Assembly (NCBI GenBank): GCA_963695445.1
Contig: CAVOGV010000023.1
Span: 62,001-126,000, forward strand
Origin: Thiohalocapsa sp963695445
GTDB lineage: Bacteria; Pseudomonadota; Gammaproteobacteria; Chromatiales; Chromatiaceae
Length of the DNA stretch: 64,000 nt
Direction: 5' to 3'
The stretch's first letter is position 1. Each line of letters begins with the position of its first letter. The notes under the pieces were generated by a model, which saw only the letters and a list, made by a program, of their open reading frames with translations, was not told the DNA's origin and made no database searches. Position numbers and translations under genes: made by a program. Shown one piece after another: positions 16,635 through 26,235 of the stretch.

Positions 16635-19600
16635 TTACTGCACCTCGTCGGCGCCGATGTCGGCGGCAGCTCCCTGCGGCCGGGCATCGTTGTCGACGTC
16701 GACCCGAAGCAGGGACAGACTGGGCGCTACCGGACCTGCCGCATCGATGGCCGGTGAGCCGGGCTGGATGTGGTAGTCGCCAGCGCTCAGTGACAGCGGG
16801 CCGAAGGTCACCTGGATGAAGTTGCCGCCTTCGTCGAAGGCCCCGGCCGTCTGCAGCGTCGTGAACTCGGGGATATTCACGTTGTCGCGCGGCCCATTGA
16901 AGTACGGGTTCACGAACAACGGATCACCGGAGATGTTGCTGCCGTGGTAGCCGGTGGCATCCGTCAGCAGCGAGCGTCGCGGATCAAGCTGCGCCGCGAA
17001 GCCGAGCACCTCCAGATCCCAGGTGTAATCATTCACGTTCGGGACAGTCGGATCGCAGGCGTTCGGATAGCAGCTTGCCGGATACAGGCCGGTCTCGGTG
17101 AGGCTGTTCGGGTCCGCGTTCAGCCAGAAGTACGACCGGTTGTGATAGACGATGTTGGAGACCAATGACGGATCGGAATAGGCCGGCGTGCCAGGAACCT
17201 GGGCGATCAGCGTCGCGATGTCACCGCTGTGCACCCTGCCGACGATGCCCGCCGGCTGCGGCGTGGTCAGGTTCGGGTCACCCGACGCGGCCAGAGCGGT
17301 GGTTGCCGTCGACTCATTGTTGGCGACCGTGTTATGCCTGATGGTCACCGACAGGGCGTTCTCGACCGAGATACCGCCACCGGCCAGACCCGCGACGTTG
17401 TTGGTGATGAAGTTGTTGTACACCAGCACATCGTCCCAAGGGCCGGTTCGGGTGCCGCCGTTGTCGAGCACGTCGACGACCTCCTGACCATTGACGTTCT
17501 CGATGCGGATACCGCCGCCGTCGCCGGCACCGGCCAGGTTGCCACGGATCAGGTTGGCGTCGATGGTGACGGTGCCGGAGCCGGGCGAAACCAACAGACC
17601 GGCGCCAGCGCCATCGGGAATCGGCTGCAGACCGGGCTGGCCGCCGATGTAGATGCCGCCGCCGGACTCCGCCGTGGCCTGGCTGAAGGACTCGTTGAAG
17701 ATGATCCTGTTGTCCTCGATCAGACCGCGATCGGAGAAGCCGAGGTGGCCGATACCGGCGCCACTGCCGACACTGAAGTTGCCGCAGACCCAGTTCTTCT
17801 GGACCTTGTAGCGGTCCGCGCCCGTGTGCAGCGCGATGCCGCCGCCGACGCCGTCCGCGTTGATGCCACCGTTCTGAATGATCAGGTTGTGGTGGATGCG
17901 GATGTCCGGGTTGTCGGCATCGTCGTAGACCAACAGGCCGTTCTCTTCATGGGCCAGCGTGGGATGGCCGACGCGGATGCCGCCACCGTAGAAGCCGGCG
18001 TTCGCGCTCAGGCGGTTATTGCCGATATCCATCGCATTGGCGTGGCCGTTGACGACGATGGCGCCGCCCTGGGTCGCGCCGACGATGGTGAAGCCGTCGA
18101 TGCGGGCGCGCTGGTTCATCGGGCCGCTGAACCAATCCGGGAAGTTGTCGCTGCCGGCGACGAAGATGCCAGCGCCCTCCTCGGTCGGGAACACGGCTGC
18201 ACCGAGGGCGGCGAACCCGGTCGGTAGTGTGAACTCTTGGCCGGGCAATGGAGTGATCGAGTCGGTATTGAGCAGGGATTCGACCAACGTGCGCCAGCTA
18301 TTGATCTTCTCGGTCGGCACCTGACGGGCGTTCAGCGTGACCGCACCCGCGCCCCAGCCCTGGAGCCTGACCGGCTTCCACATGACGACCAGCTCGTCGT
18401 AGACGCCGGGCGCAACCAGAATCAGGTCGCCGGGCGTCGCGTTGTCGATGGCCGTCTGGATGGACCCACCGGCGTTGACGCGGTGCACCGTGAAGTAGTC
18501 ACCGAAGACGCGGCTGCCCTGCGGCGGACGGACACCGACCTCGGTACCATCGCAGTTGTTGCCGGTGCTCCCGCCCTGGCAGATGCCGACCGTCAGGGTC
18601 ACGCCGACCGGCGATTCGACCGGCTCCGGAACACCGGCGGTGCGCACGACGATGACCTGGTAGTCACCCGGGGCCGTAGCCACTGGAACTTGGGCGTCGA
18701 TCCGCGTGCCGCCCCAGTTGACGATGGGCAGCGTGGTCCGGTTGCCGTCCGCATCCTCCAGATAGACTTGGCCGGCGCTTCCGCCGAAGTTGTAATTACG
18801 GGTGATGTTCTTCGGCGTCGCCGCGGTGCCGTCCCAGTCCGGATTCGGCACCTCGACATTACCGCCCATGGACTTGATGCGTATCTCCTGGGGCGCGCTT
18901 ACCGTGCTGCCGGCGACGACGAACGGGCCATCCGCACCACCCGGGGCGCTGTTGGCGCGCCGCTGCACCGACGCGATCATCGGCGTGCGGTCCTCCTGCT
19001 CGCAGTCCACCGGGAAGGTCGGCGGGTTGGCGAAGGCGGCGATGGACACGACCGGGGTATCCAGGTAGGTCGCCGCGCCAGGCATGTACTGGAAGGTGTA
19101 ACAGAACTGGCTGTACTGCGGGATGAAGTTCGGGTCGATGATGAATTCCGGCGCGTCCGGGTTGGTCGCGACTTCCGGATTCGGGATCGGCCCGGCGTCG
19201 TTCATGCAGGAAACCAGCATGTTCGGCGACACGCCCGAGGGCATCGGCAGATTCACCGAGTAGGTCGACGGCAGCATCGCGTTGTAGCGACCGAACTCGT
19301 CGGCGTAGACGCGGTTGACCTGATTGCCGGCCCAATCGTAGAAGCCGACCGGCACGTAGGGCGGCGCGTACTTCTCGCCGAAGGCCGGGGAATTCGGGTT
19401 GAACTCGTTGGCCAGGTCGTTGAGTATCACGCCGGTGGCGTTGGCCGCGATGGGCGTGTCGGTGAACAGGAAGAAGTTCGCCGCCGCGTTCTTCGCCGCC
19501 GAGAGCCCGACCAGCTTGCGGTCGCAGAGCGGTTGCTGCGAGCCACTGACGGGGACGCCGCCCTTGTTCCAGTCGACCTGCGCGGCTTCGAAACCCGGGA

Positions 19601-22364
19601 TCACTTGGTCCGCCGCGCCGCTTCCGTCAACAGTGGCGAAGCTCAGGTACGGCGGAACGGTGCGCAGGTCACCCACGCAGCTGGGATCGGTCGCCTGGGT
19701 CGACGGGAAGTACTCATCGCCGAAGTCGACGTTCTTATCCTCCTCTTTGACGAGCTTGTAGCCGGCGGGCGTGGCCGCCTCGACGATGTACTCACCAGGG
19801 ATCATCCAGGCATCGGGCAGCCGCTGGATACCCGCGCTGCTCAAGCCGGCCACAGCGATCCGGTCGGTGTAGAACGTATTGAGCTTGGTGACGAGATCCC
19901 CAAGTCCGGCGGCCTCGAGCGCCTCAACGCTGTAATCGGCAAAGGCATAGCCGCCGTCGAAGACACCCGGGCGCACCTGATTGAAGTTGCGCAGGCCGTC
20001 GAAGCAGCGGTGGTCCTCATCAGGCGTGATGTTGCCGTCGAGATCGACGTCGATCTGGTTGGCCCCCTGGCAGTCGGTCGGCAGGTTGTCGTCCCAGCTG
20101 TCGGACCAGGTCACCTGGATCGCGTCGCCGTAGTCGAAGACGCCGTCGCCGTTGCGATCGATGTCCTCCGGTCCGGGCCGACAGCGGTTGGGCGGGGACA
20201 CAACTTGACAGGCCGGGGTGCCGCTGTTGGCGGCCCAGCCGAGCGGATAGTTGTCCACATCGGCGAGGTCGACCTGACCGTTGCCGTTGATGTCGTCGAT
20301 GACGCCATCGTCTGGATCAGGTTCCGACGGGTCGTTGGCAGCGGAGTTCAGGTTCCAGTCGATGTCACAGGCATCGTTGGGCCAGGGTTCCACAGAGCCC
20401 GGCTGGCAGTCGATGTCGCCATCGGCGTAGAGCGCGACCTGGACGCGCGGAACACCGACCTCCCAAGTCTCGGCGACCGCGTTCTGGGGGTTGTTCTCGG
20501 CGCGGGTAGTGGCGTAGTGGACGACACCGGAGATGCCGCCGTTCTCGCCGACATAAGGGAAGAGGAACGGCAGCGGCGTGCAGTTCGGCGGCTCACAGAC
20601 CTCAGGCAGGGCATTGGTCAGGTACTCGGTCTTGCCGAACTGCAGCACGTTGGTTTGGCCAAGGAAGGCCTGGAAGGCCTGGGTCAGCACCGGACCGGTC
20701 TCGGTGCGGGACAGGTTGTCGCCGGTGTTCGGATTGATCTCCGCCTGCGGCTGTGGCGTCAACTCGCCAAAGTCCGGGAAGCTGTCGTTGGCTTGGTTGA
20801 CGAGACCACCGGCGTCGACGACGAAGGTGGCGCCGGTCGCCTTCTTGTTCGTGAAGCCAACCTCGGCCACCAACCAGTGGAAGAACGGGAAGACCTCGTC
20901 GAACGGGGCCAAGCCCTCGGAATCGGTTGGGAAGGCCTGATAGGCCGCGCCATTGCGCCAGCGGATGCCCACCGGGCCAGCCTCCGGGCCGACCGGCGCC
21001 TCACCCGCATCCCAGAAGCCGTTCAGGTTGGTGTCGTTGAAGATGGCGGTGTTTAGGCGGGCGAACCAGTTGAAGACCGGGACCTCGCCGAGGGCGCAGC
21101 TGCCCAGCCCGTTGCAGTCGCCGCCCACGACATCGACGGGCAGGGTCGCGATGACCGCATCCAGGTTGATATCCCAGACCTTGAGCTGATAGCTGCCGTC
21201 CGGCACGTTCGGGATGCTGAAACCGCTAGCGCCGTCGCAGGGCGCGGCGTAGAGCGCGCGACCGGGGGCGACGCCGCCCTCGTTCAGCGCCACCCAGCAG
21301 CCGGGCAAGGGCCTGCCGCCGTAGAAGCTGAAGTCCGGCGAGCGCGACAGGTGCATGTCGGTGATGGTGCCGGTGATGGTCTGTCCGCCGTCGAGCAGAT
21401 CGGAGGCGACGCGATCCTCCTTGACGAAGCCGACGAAGACGTGTGGCCCAGGCAGACCGAACTCGACGAAGAACGGCGGCTCGTTGGCCTTGACCCAGGC
21501 GTCGATGACCTGGGTGCCCTCGATGGTGGAGGTCTGGACCCAAGGCGCGTTACCAGCGCCGGTGCCCGGCGGGTTCACGATGACGCCGTACTTACCGGGG
21601 GCGAGGTTCTTGACCAGCAGGTAACCGTTCTCGTCGGGGCGCAGGATGCCGTCGCCCGGGGTGTTCACGCTGCCGTCGGGGTTATAGGTGGTGCCGAGCT
21701 GATTGCCGAAGGCATCCTGCAGCACCGGGCCGCCCTGCTGGCCGTAGAGTCCAGCGGGGTCCTCCAGGATGATGTTGAACTGGGTCCAGTCGACCGGTCC
21801 AAAGCCATCGGCGCCGGCCGCGCCGACTGGATTCTCCTCCTCCGGCAGATCCGGCGTCCCGTTCAAGGGGTAGTTATCCTCGAACAAGAAGATCGCGATC
21901 TGCGCCGTGGGGATAGGCTGCTGCTCGACGACGATCGTGGCGGCATCCAAGTCCCCGCTGGGATCGTCGGCATTGCGCAGCACGGTCACCGGGGCGCCGC
22001 CCATCGCGTAGCCGGAGAACGGCAGCACCGAGACGTAGTACCGACCGGGCGCGATCAGGTTGACGTTGACGGAACTGCCCGGCGTCGAGCCCGTTTGGGC
22101 CTCGCCCGTGCTCGTGTTGGTGGCGACGGGATGGTTGCTGGCGTGGAAGCCGAACGACAGCATGTCTTCGCGCGCCGGCGGGTTGTTTGGATCGACCGCG
22201 AAGGTGGTATCTTCCTGGACGACGTATCGGAAGCCGCTGACCGGGTTACCGTCCGCGTCGACGACGTTGATGTCGAAGTTGGCGGACTGAACGGCACCTG
22301 CCGCCATTAGGCCGCAAGCAATCAGGAGCGCCTGTATTGTTGGGCGCCTTGGACTTGACTTCAT
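16635..22364 (-). CDS. Giant secreted surface protein: SdrD/prealbumin-like repeats, TIG domain and C-terminal beta-helix
   Basis: The ATG at 22364 follows AGGAGAAGG and starts a signal peptide (IQALLIACGLMAAGAVQS); a start at 22382 is also in frame. The ~1909-residue product begins with repeated carboxypeptidase-regulatory/SdrD-like beta domains (APGRYYVSVLPFSGY, LAPGKYGVIVNPPG, VPDGSYQLKVWDIN). EF-hand/dockerin-like Ca loops follow (DINGNGQVDLADVDNYPL, DIDRNGDGVFDYGDAIQV), then an IPT/TIG-like domain around residues 1150-1260 (GNRTTLPIVNWGGTRIDAQV). A right-handed beta-helix (about 1290-1700) has recurring GGGI and HNLIIQN / YNNFITNN rungs. No enzyme active site is recognised. It is the first gene of the cluster, 103 bp ahead of the first oxidase. 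It looks like a scaffold or adhesin on which the oxidases could act. The frame is intact over 5.7 kb. Confidence 0.85.
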   Translation of the reverse strand: MKSSPRRPTIQALLIACGLMAAGAVQSANFDINVVDADGNPVSGFRYVVQEDTTFAVDPNNPPAREDMLSFGFHASNHPVATNTSTGEAQTGSTPGSSVNVNLIAPGRYYVSVLPFSGYAMGGAPVTVLRNADDPSGDLDAATIVVEQQPIPTAQIAIFLFEDNYPLNGTPDLPEEENPVGAAGADGFGPVDWTQFNIILEDPAGLYGQQGGPVLQDAFGNQLGTTYNPDGSVNTPGDGILRPDENGYLLVKNLAPGKYGVIVNPPGTGAGNAPWVQTSTIEGTQVIDAWVKANEPPFFVEFGLPGPHVFVGFVKEDRVASDLLDGGQTITGTITDMHLSRSPDFSFYGGRPLPGCWVALNEGGVAPGRALYAAPCDGASGFSIPNVPDGSYQLKVWDINLDAVIATLPVDVVGGDCNGLGSCALGEVPVFNWFARLNTAIFNDTNLNGFWDAGEAPVGPEAGPVGIRWRNGAAYQAFPTDSEGLAPFDEVFPFFHWLVAEVGFTNKKATGATFVVDAGGLVNQANDSFPDFGELTPQPQAEINPNTGDNLSRTETGPVLTQAFQAFLGQTNVLQFGKTEYLTNALPEVCEPPNCTPLPFLFPYVGENGGISGVVHYATTRAENNPQNAVAETWEVGVPRVQVALYADGDIDCQPGSVEPWPNDACDIDWNLNSAANDPSEPDPDDGVIDDINGNGQVDLADVDNYPLGWAANSGTPACQVVSPPNRCRPGPEDIDRNGDGVFDYGDAIQVTWSDSWDDNLPTDCQGANQIDVDLDGNITPDEDHRCFDGLRNFNQVRPGVFDGGYAFADYSVEALEAAGLGDLVTKLNTFYTDRIAVAGLSSAGIQRLPDAWMIPGEYIVEAATPAGYKLVKEEDKNVDFGDEYFPSTQATDPSCVGDLRTVPPYLSFATVDGSGAADQVIPGFEAAQVDWNKGGVPVSGSQQPLCDRKLVGLSAAKNAAANFFLFTDTPIAANATGVILNDLANEFNPNSPAFGEKYAPPYVPVGFYDWAGNQVNRVYADEFGRYNAMLPSTYSVNLPMPSGVSPNMLVSCMNDAGPIPNPEVATNPDAPEFIIDPNFIPQYSQFCYTFQYMPGAATYLDTPVVSIAAFANPPTFPVDCEQEDRTPMIASVQRRANSAPGGADGPFVVAGSTVSAPQEIRIKSMGGNVEVPNPDWDGTAATPKNITRNYNFGGSAGQVYLEDADGNRTTLPIVNWGGTRIDAQVPVATAPGDYQVIVVRTAGVPEPVESPVGVTLTVGICQGGSTGNNCDGTEVGVRPPQGSRVFGDYFTVHRVNAGGSIQTAIDNATPGDLILVAPGVYDELVVMWKPVRLQGWGAGAVTLNARQVPTEKINSWRTLVESLLNTDSITPLPGQEFTLPTGFAALGAAVFPTEEGAGIFVAGSDNFPDWFSGPMNQRARIDGFTIVGATQGGAIVVNGHANAMDIGNNRLSANAGFYGGGIRVGHPTLAHEENGLLVYDDADNPDIRIHHNLIIQNGGINADGVGGGIALHTGADRYKVQKNWVCGNFSVGSGAGIGHLGFSDRGLIEDNRIIFNESFSQATAESGGGIYIGGQPGLQPIPDGAGAGLLVSPGSGTVTIDANLIRGNLAGAGDGGGIRIENVNGQEVVDVLDNGGTRTGPWDDVLVYNNFITNNVAGLAGGGISVENALSVTIRHNTVANNESTATTALAASGDPNLTTPQPAGIVGRVHSGDIATLIAQVPGTPAYSDPSLVSNIVYHNRSYFWLNADPNSLTETGLYPASCYPNACDPTVPNVNDYTWDLEVLGFAAQLDPRRSLLTDATGYHGSNISGDPLFVNPYFNGPRDNVNIPEFTTLQTAGAFDEGGNFIQVTFGPLSLSAGDYHIQPGSPAIDAAGPVAPSLSLLRVDVDNDARPQGAAADIGADEVQ

Positions 22365-22382
22365 GAGCCTTCTCCTAGTCAT

Positions 22383-22907
22383 GCGTGTTCACTCCGGGTA
22401 TTCTTAGGGCTGTCGATTTAGTGCCGTCGAACTCTGGGGCTGTTGCGTTCATGGGTTGCCGTCCACAGGCGGGGCGCCAGTCGCGGCGATCCTGACGCGC
22501 TCAGCGGCGGCGCCGAGATCTGCTCAACATGGCTTGCCGACGGAGCTGATCTGAACCCATCGGCCCACTGTCCTGATCTGGTAAGGACGAAAACCGATGG
22601 GTGAAATCGCCGATCCGTCTGTGGCAAATGACACAGTTGAAGAATCGCAGGATCGGCACAACGGGTCTGCGGGGGGGGATACCCATTTTCTCCGGCGTCA
22701 AACCCCATTTAGGCGGTAGGGTGTGGAGCAAAAACGCCCGGCGGGGTGGGGGGAAACCCGCTCGGGGAGGGTGGGGCAGTCCCGCTGGTGGCAACAGTTG
22801 TTTTCGAAGGGCGCGCAACCCTGGTGTGGCACTTGGGCCACCTCAGCCTGGCCGACGCGTTGTCGGTGCGCTGCCCAACGCGTTAACCGGATTTGGTTAC
22901 CACATCG
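22383..22907. promoter_or_regulatory. Divergent control region between the extracellular cluster and its NarL-type regulator
   Basis: About 525 bp separate the leftward giant gene from the rightward response-regulator gene. The region holds G/C-homopolymer runs (eight G at about 22671-22678; GGGG runs near 22745-22785) and an AT-richer stretch around 22600-22650. I cannot assign promoters or operators with confidence. This is the expected site for binding by the adjacent NarL-family regulator. A minus-strand frame here contains CVICH by chance-like context and is not called as a gene. Confidence 0.4.
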
Positions 22908-23582
22908 ATGAACCGGGCATTACGAGTTCTCTTGGTCGACGACCATGCCTTGGTTCGGCAAGGCCTGAAGGCGTTGCTGGAGAGCAGCGGTATGTGCGTG
23001 GTCGGAGAGGCGAAGGACGGACAGGATGCCGTGCAGAAAGCGGTCGAATTGAGCCCTGAGGTGGTGGTGATCGATCTCACCATGCCGGGCATGAACGGCA
23101 CTGAGGCGATACCACGAATCAGGCAGCGTCTCGCGACGGTCAAGGTCGTGGTATTGACGGCAAACGACGCACCCGAATACGTCAGGGCTGCCTTAGTGGC
23201 CGGAGCGAACGGCTACGTCCTGAAGGAGGACAGCCACGAAGTCCTCGTGTCCGCGATCAACACGACCGTCGACGGCAAGACGTTCCTCAGCCCCGGCGTC
23301 TGCGGAGATGTGGTCTCGGGCTTCCTGTCGATTGGACCGGAATCGACTGGAGGAGACAGTCTTGAACCGATCTCGCCGGGCGCCCATGCGTTGACTGGAC
23401 GAGAGCGTGAGGTGCTGAAACTGACGGCTGAGGGAAAAAGCAACAAGGAGATGGCAGACTACCTCCACCTCAGCGTCAAGACGGTGGAGAAGCACCGCGC
23501 CAGCGCGATGAAGAGAATTGGGGCCAAGGGCGTGGCCGATGTAACCGCCTACGCCATTCGCAACGGACTCGTTAGCGGCTAG
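22908..23582 (+). CDS. NarL/FixJ-family response regulator (REC + LuxR-type HTH)
   Basis: The ~224-residue product starts best at the ATG at 22908 (MNRALRVLLVDDHALVRQGL). An N-terminal receiver domain has the acidic pair in LVDDH, the phospho-acceptor Asp in VVVIDLTMPGMNG, the Thr in VVVLTAN and the Lys in NGYVLKEDS. A linker leads to a LuxR-type helix-turn-helix (LTGREREVLKLTAEGKSNKEMADYLHLS...VKTVEKH). It is transcribed divergently from the 22-kb secreted-protein cluster and convergent with its probable cognate kinase, sharing 4 bp of their 3' ends (a CTAG palindrome giving both stops). The position makes it the prime candidate regulator of the cluster, though the target sites are not identified. 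Confidence 0.9.
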   Translation: MNRALRVLLVDDHALVRQGLKALLESSGMCVVGEAKDGQDAVQKAVELSPEVVVIDLTMPGMNGTEAIPRIRQRLATVKVVVLTANDAPEYVRAALVAGANGYVLKEDSHEVLVSAINTTVDGKTFLSPGVCGDVVSGFLSIGPESTGGDSLEPISPGAHALTGREREVLKLTAEGKSNKEMADYLHLSVKTVEKHRASAMKRIGAKGVADVTAYAIRNGLVSG

Positions 23583-25807
23583 TCGCGCTCTGGGCTGCCA
23601 GCTTGCGCCGCGGCCAATGGCCAGCGGCCAATGACGCGGACGCCGCCTCCGTCTCTGGACACGACGAACAAATCACCGCCGATTTGCTCAGCGCGCTCGC
23701 GCATGCTGGTCAGACCGAATCCGCAGAGACCCCCCTCCCCATCCGCGGCGACACCTGCCCCGTTGTCGCTAATCGTCAAGACGATGTCCTGTCGGACCAG
23801 GGCCAGCGACAGCTCCAAGGCGGTGGCGCCGGAGTACTTGCAGGCGTTGTTCACGGCCTCCTGCGAGATGCGAAAGACCTCCGTCTTGAAGCGTGGCCCC
23901 AACAGCTCTTCGCTGACCTCGAACCGATAGCGAATCTGCGCTTCAGGCAGCACTTTGCATGTCTGGCGCAACAACCAACTCAAGGTCGCGTCGATGCCGA
24001 GATCGTCCAGTATCGATGGCCGCAACGCCATCGCGACCCGACGGGTCTCCTCGATCGTATCGCGCAGCGCCGCGCTCAGGTGCCCGATCTGCGTCTTGAT
24101 CGGTGAATCCGCGGCTAGCGCGCACTTATCGGTGGCGTTCTCCAGCATGAGCTTGATGGACGTCAGTCGCTGCCCGATGCCGTCATGAAGCTCTCGCGCA
24201 AGACGCCGCCGCTCTTGCTCCTGCGCAACCAGCAGTCGCTCCGACAGTGCCGCAGCGCGACGATTTGACGCGACGAGACGAATCTCAGACTCCTTGCTCA
24301 CGGTCACATCCAGCACATTGCCAACAATGAGTTGGCGGTCGCCGTTAGGGAAAGGACGTTGCATGACATAGAGCCAAACCGGGCGCCCTTGCCTGGTGGT
24401 GACCAGACACTCTTGCCCGCGTTCGCCCCAAGTCGAATCGACCGCCTGGACCGACGCCCGATAACAGTCATGACCCAAGCAATCCTCAAGCCTCGCACCA
24501 AGCAGCTCGTTCTCACCATATCCGAGCAGCTCGGCGAAACGCGCGTTGTGGTAGCTAATGCGACCGTCCGCGGCCAAATAGATCCCAGTTAGCGTGTTGT
24601 CAACGAACGAGTGGTATCGATACTCCGTCAGCCTAAGCGCTTCCTGGTCTCGCCTGTGTTCTACGGTTTCGACCTTAAGTTTGTCGGTCGTCCGTAGGAG
24701 CTCCGCCGTCTTTTCTCTGACCTCGCGCTCCAACTCCGCCTTGAAGTCTTCGACGAGCCGGAGAGCCCTTAGCCGCTCGGTTACATCGTCCAAGACGGCA
24801 ATACAGCATCCCGGCACACCATCTCCATCAGGCACTCGCGGAACACGTTGCATGGTCAGGTCGTAGACGCGTCCCTCCGCACTGGCCAGCCCGGAGATTT
24901 TGAGTGATTCTCCCGGCACCGCAGCTCGCAAGCCGGACCAAATGCCATCGACACTCGGTCTAGCATGCGCAAACCCAACGGTTGGCGCCACCGGCAAACC
25001 GCAAGCTGCAAGCTTTTGCACAACATCCTGCTTCGACAATCCCAATTGCCACAACAATACAAGAAATTCCTGCCCGGCAATCGTTTTCACGGTGCCCAAG
25101 CGCAGCTCTTCGACGGCGCGATTGGCGCGAACGACACAGCCCCCGTGATCCAATAAGCAGACAAGCTGCGGCAAGGCGTCGACGACGGCCTCCCACTCCT
25201 GCTTTGCCTGCTGTATTAGCTCGTGCAATCGCGCGTCTCGGCCCCTATTGATGCGCGAATCAAGCCCCATCTGCACCGACACCAGAAAGCTGCGCAAGAA
25301 GTCGATGGAACTGTCCGACAGTTCACTGCCAACCCGATAGAAGGCCAGCAGCAAGTCGACACCGGACTGTCCGGCCGGCGACAGAAACGCCTCAACTCTC
25401 GACGCCCGCACACCTGTCGTCTGGAGCAGCAGGGCTGGCCGCACTGAGAAATTGACGCACCCACCGACGGTGGTTGCCGAGTCGGGTGGCGATTGTTGGG
25501 CCAATACTCGATCGAGAGTCCGCCCGAGCAGGGCGGGGTCGCGGAAATCGGAGAACGCGCCGGGGGAGGCGAAAAACTCGGCTTCGCCAGTATCTGGACA
25601 TACTCGCCGCAACGCGAGGAATGTGCCCGGCACAAGCGCTGCCGCTGCGGCCAGGACGTCTTCAACGGCGGGGCCTAGCCGCACGGCGTCGCGAACGCCC
25701 TGCCTGATCCGCGTCAGCGTGTGCAAGTATTCCGCGGCAGTAAAATCAGAGGGGCCATCCTGCAAAACCCTATCTGCATCGCCCGTCAATTGATTTTCAC
25801 CGCTCAT
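23579..25807 (-). CDS. Soluble NarX/DegS-type sensor histidine kinase (GAF-like, PAS domains, HisKA_3, HATPase)
   Basis: The 742-residue product has no signal or membrane helix. A GAF-like N-terminal domain (to about residue 190) is followed by two PAS modules (DALPQLVCLLDHGGCVVRAN; FVDNTLTGIYLAADGRISYH), a coiled coil in between (residues about 340-390), and a HisKA_3 dimerisation domain with phospho-acceptor His in RRLARELHDGIGQRLTSIK. The HATPase domain has the N box (SQEAVNNACKYS), G1 box (LTISDNGAGV) and G2 box (GFGLTSMRERAEQIGG). This subfamily pairs with NarL-type regulators, and the partner gene converges on it with a 4-bp overlap. The sensed signal is probably cytoplasmic or diffusible (redox, metal or small ligand). 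Confidence 0.9.
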   Translation of the reverse strand: MSGENQLTGDADRVLQDGPSDFTAAEYLHTLTRIRQGVRDAVRLGPAVEDVLAAAAALVPGTFLALRRVCPDTGEAEFFASPGAFSDFRDPALLGRTLDRVLAQQSPPDSATTVGGCVNFSVRPALLLQTTGVRASRVEAFLSPAGQSGVDLLLAFYRVGSELSDSSIDFLRSFLVSVQMGLDSRINRGRDARLHELIQQAKQEWEAVVDALPQLVCLLDHGGCVVRANRAVEELRLGTVKTIAGQEFLVLLWQLGLSKQDVVQKLAACGLPVAPTVGFAHARPSVDGIWSGLRAAVPGESLKISGLASAEGRVYDLTMQRVPRVPDGDGVPGCCIAVLDDVTERLRALRLVEDFKAELEREVREKTAELLRTTDKLKVETVEHRRDQEALRLTEYRYHSFVDNTLTGIYLAADGRISYHNARFAELLGYGENELLGARLEDCLGHDCYRASVQAVDSTWGERGQECLVTTRQGRPVWLYVMQRPFPNGDRQLIVGNVLDVTVSKESEIRLVASNRRAAALSERLLVAQEQERRRLARELHDGIGQRLTSIKLMLENATDKCALAADSPIKTQIGHLSAALRDTIEETRRVAMALRPSILDDLGIDATLSWLLRQTCKVLPEAQIRYRFEVSEELLGPRFKTEVFRISQEAVNNACKYSGATALELSLALVRQDIVLTISDNGAGVAADGEGGLCGFGLTSMRERAEQIGGDLFVVSRDGGGVRVIGRWPLAAAQAGSPERD

Positions 25808-26235
25808 TTTGAGTTTTCGGGTCTTACACGAGTGCGTGAGGGTACTTCACGGATCTGACTCGTGTCAGGACTTTCCCGACGGATCAGGATTTTCCCGATG
25901 GAAGAATCAGGACTCTCGATCCGGCAAGCATCACGACAGACGCTCTTGAACGCGCTGAGCCGATGCGCGATCGGGTTAGACTTGCGCGCCCAAGGCGATC
26001 TAAGCTCGGGGCATCGATATGGCATGCCCTCGCCGCTCCATCTCAAGACCTGCGCGATCGGGGCAGTAGCGAGCGAGGCGCGTGCCGTCAACACAACAGC
26101 TTATGGAGCATCAAGCCGATGTCAAGTCGAACTTGCGAACGCCAGTGCCGACAGCCGCCAGGCCAGGCTAACCCGAGGAGCTCAGGCAAGTCATTTGTGC
26201 ACGACAGCGCGACCCGCTAGCCTGCCGCTTCCCCC
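25808..26235. promoter_or_regulatory. Divergent intergenic region with iterated TCAGGAYTTTCCCGA motif
   Basis: Between the soluble kinase (leftward) and the OmpR-type regulator (rightward) lie 428 bp without a convincing gene. TCAGGACTTTCCCGA at 25865-25879 recurs as TCAGGATTTTCCCGA at 25884-25898 and in shortened form (TCAGGACTCTCGA) at 25907-25919, with spacings of 19 and 23 bp. The array lies 58-112 bp upstream of the kinase start codon, a plausible operator position. The binding protein is unknown; the NarL-type regulator encoded next to the kinase is one candidate. Confidence 0.55.

Noticed and set aside
18237..21056. A 939-codon open frame on the plus strand opposite the giant surface protein
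   Set aside because: It mirrors codon structure of the minus-strand gene; it has no signal, domain or ribosome site and is rich in Arg/Asp/Val repeats typical of antisense shadows in GC-rich DNA.
22501..22818. Minus-strand frame with CVICH in the divergent control region, possible small cytochrome
   Set aside because: No signal peptide, no axial ligand context and Arg-rich surroundings; likely chance.
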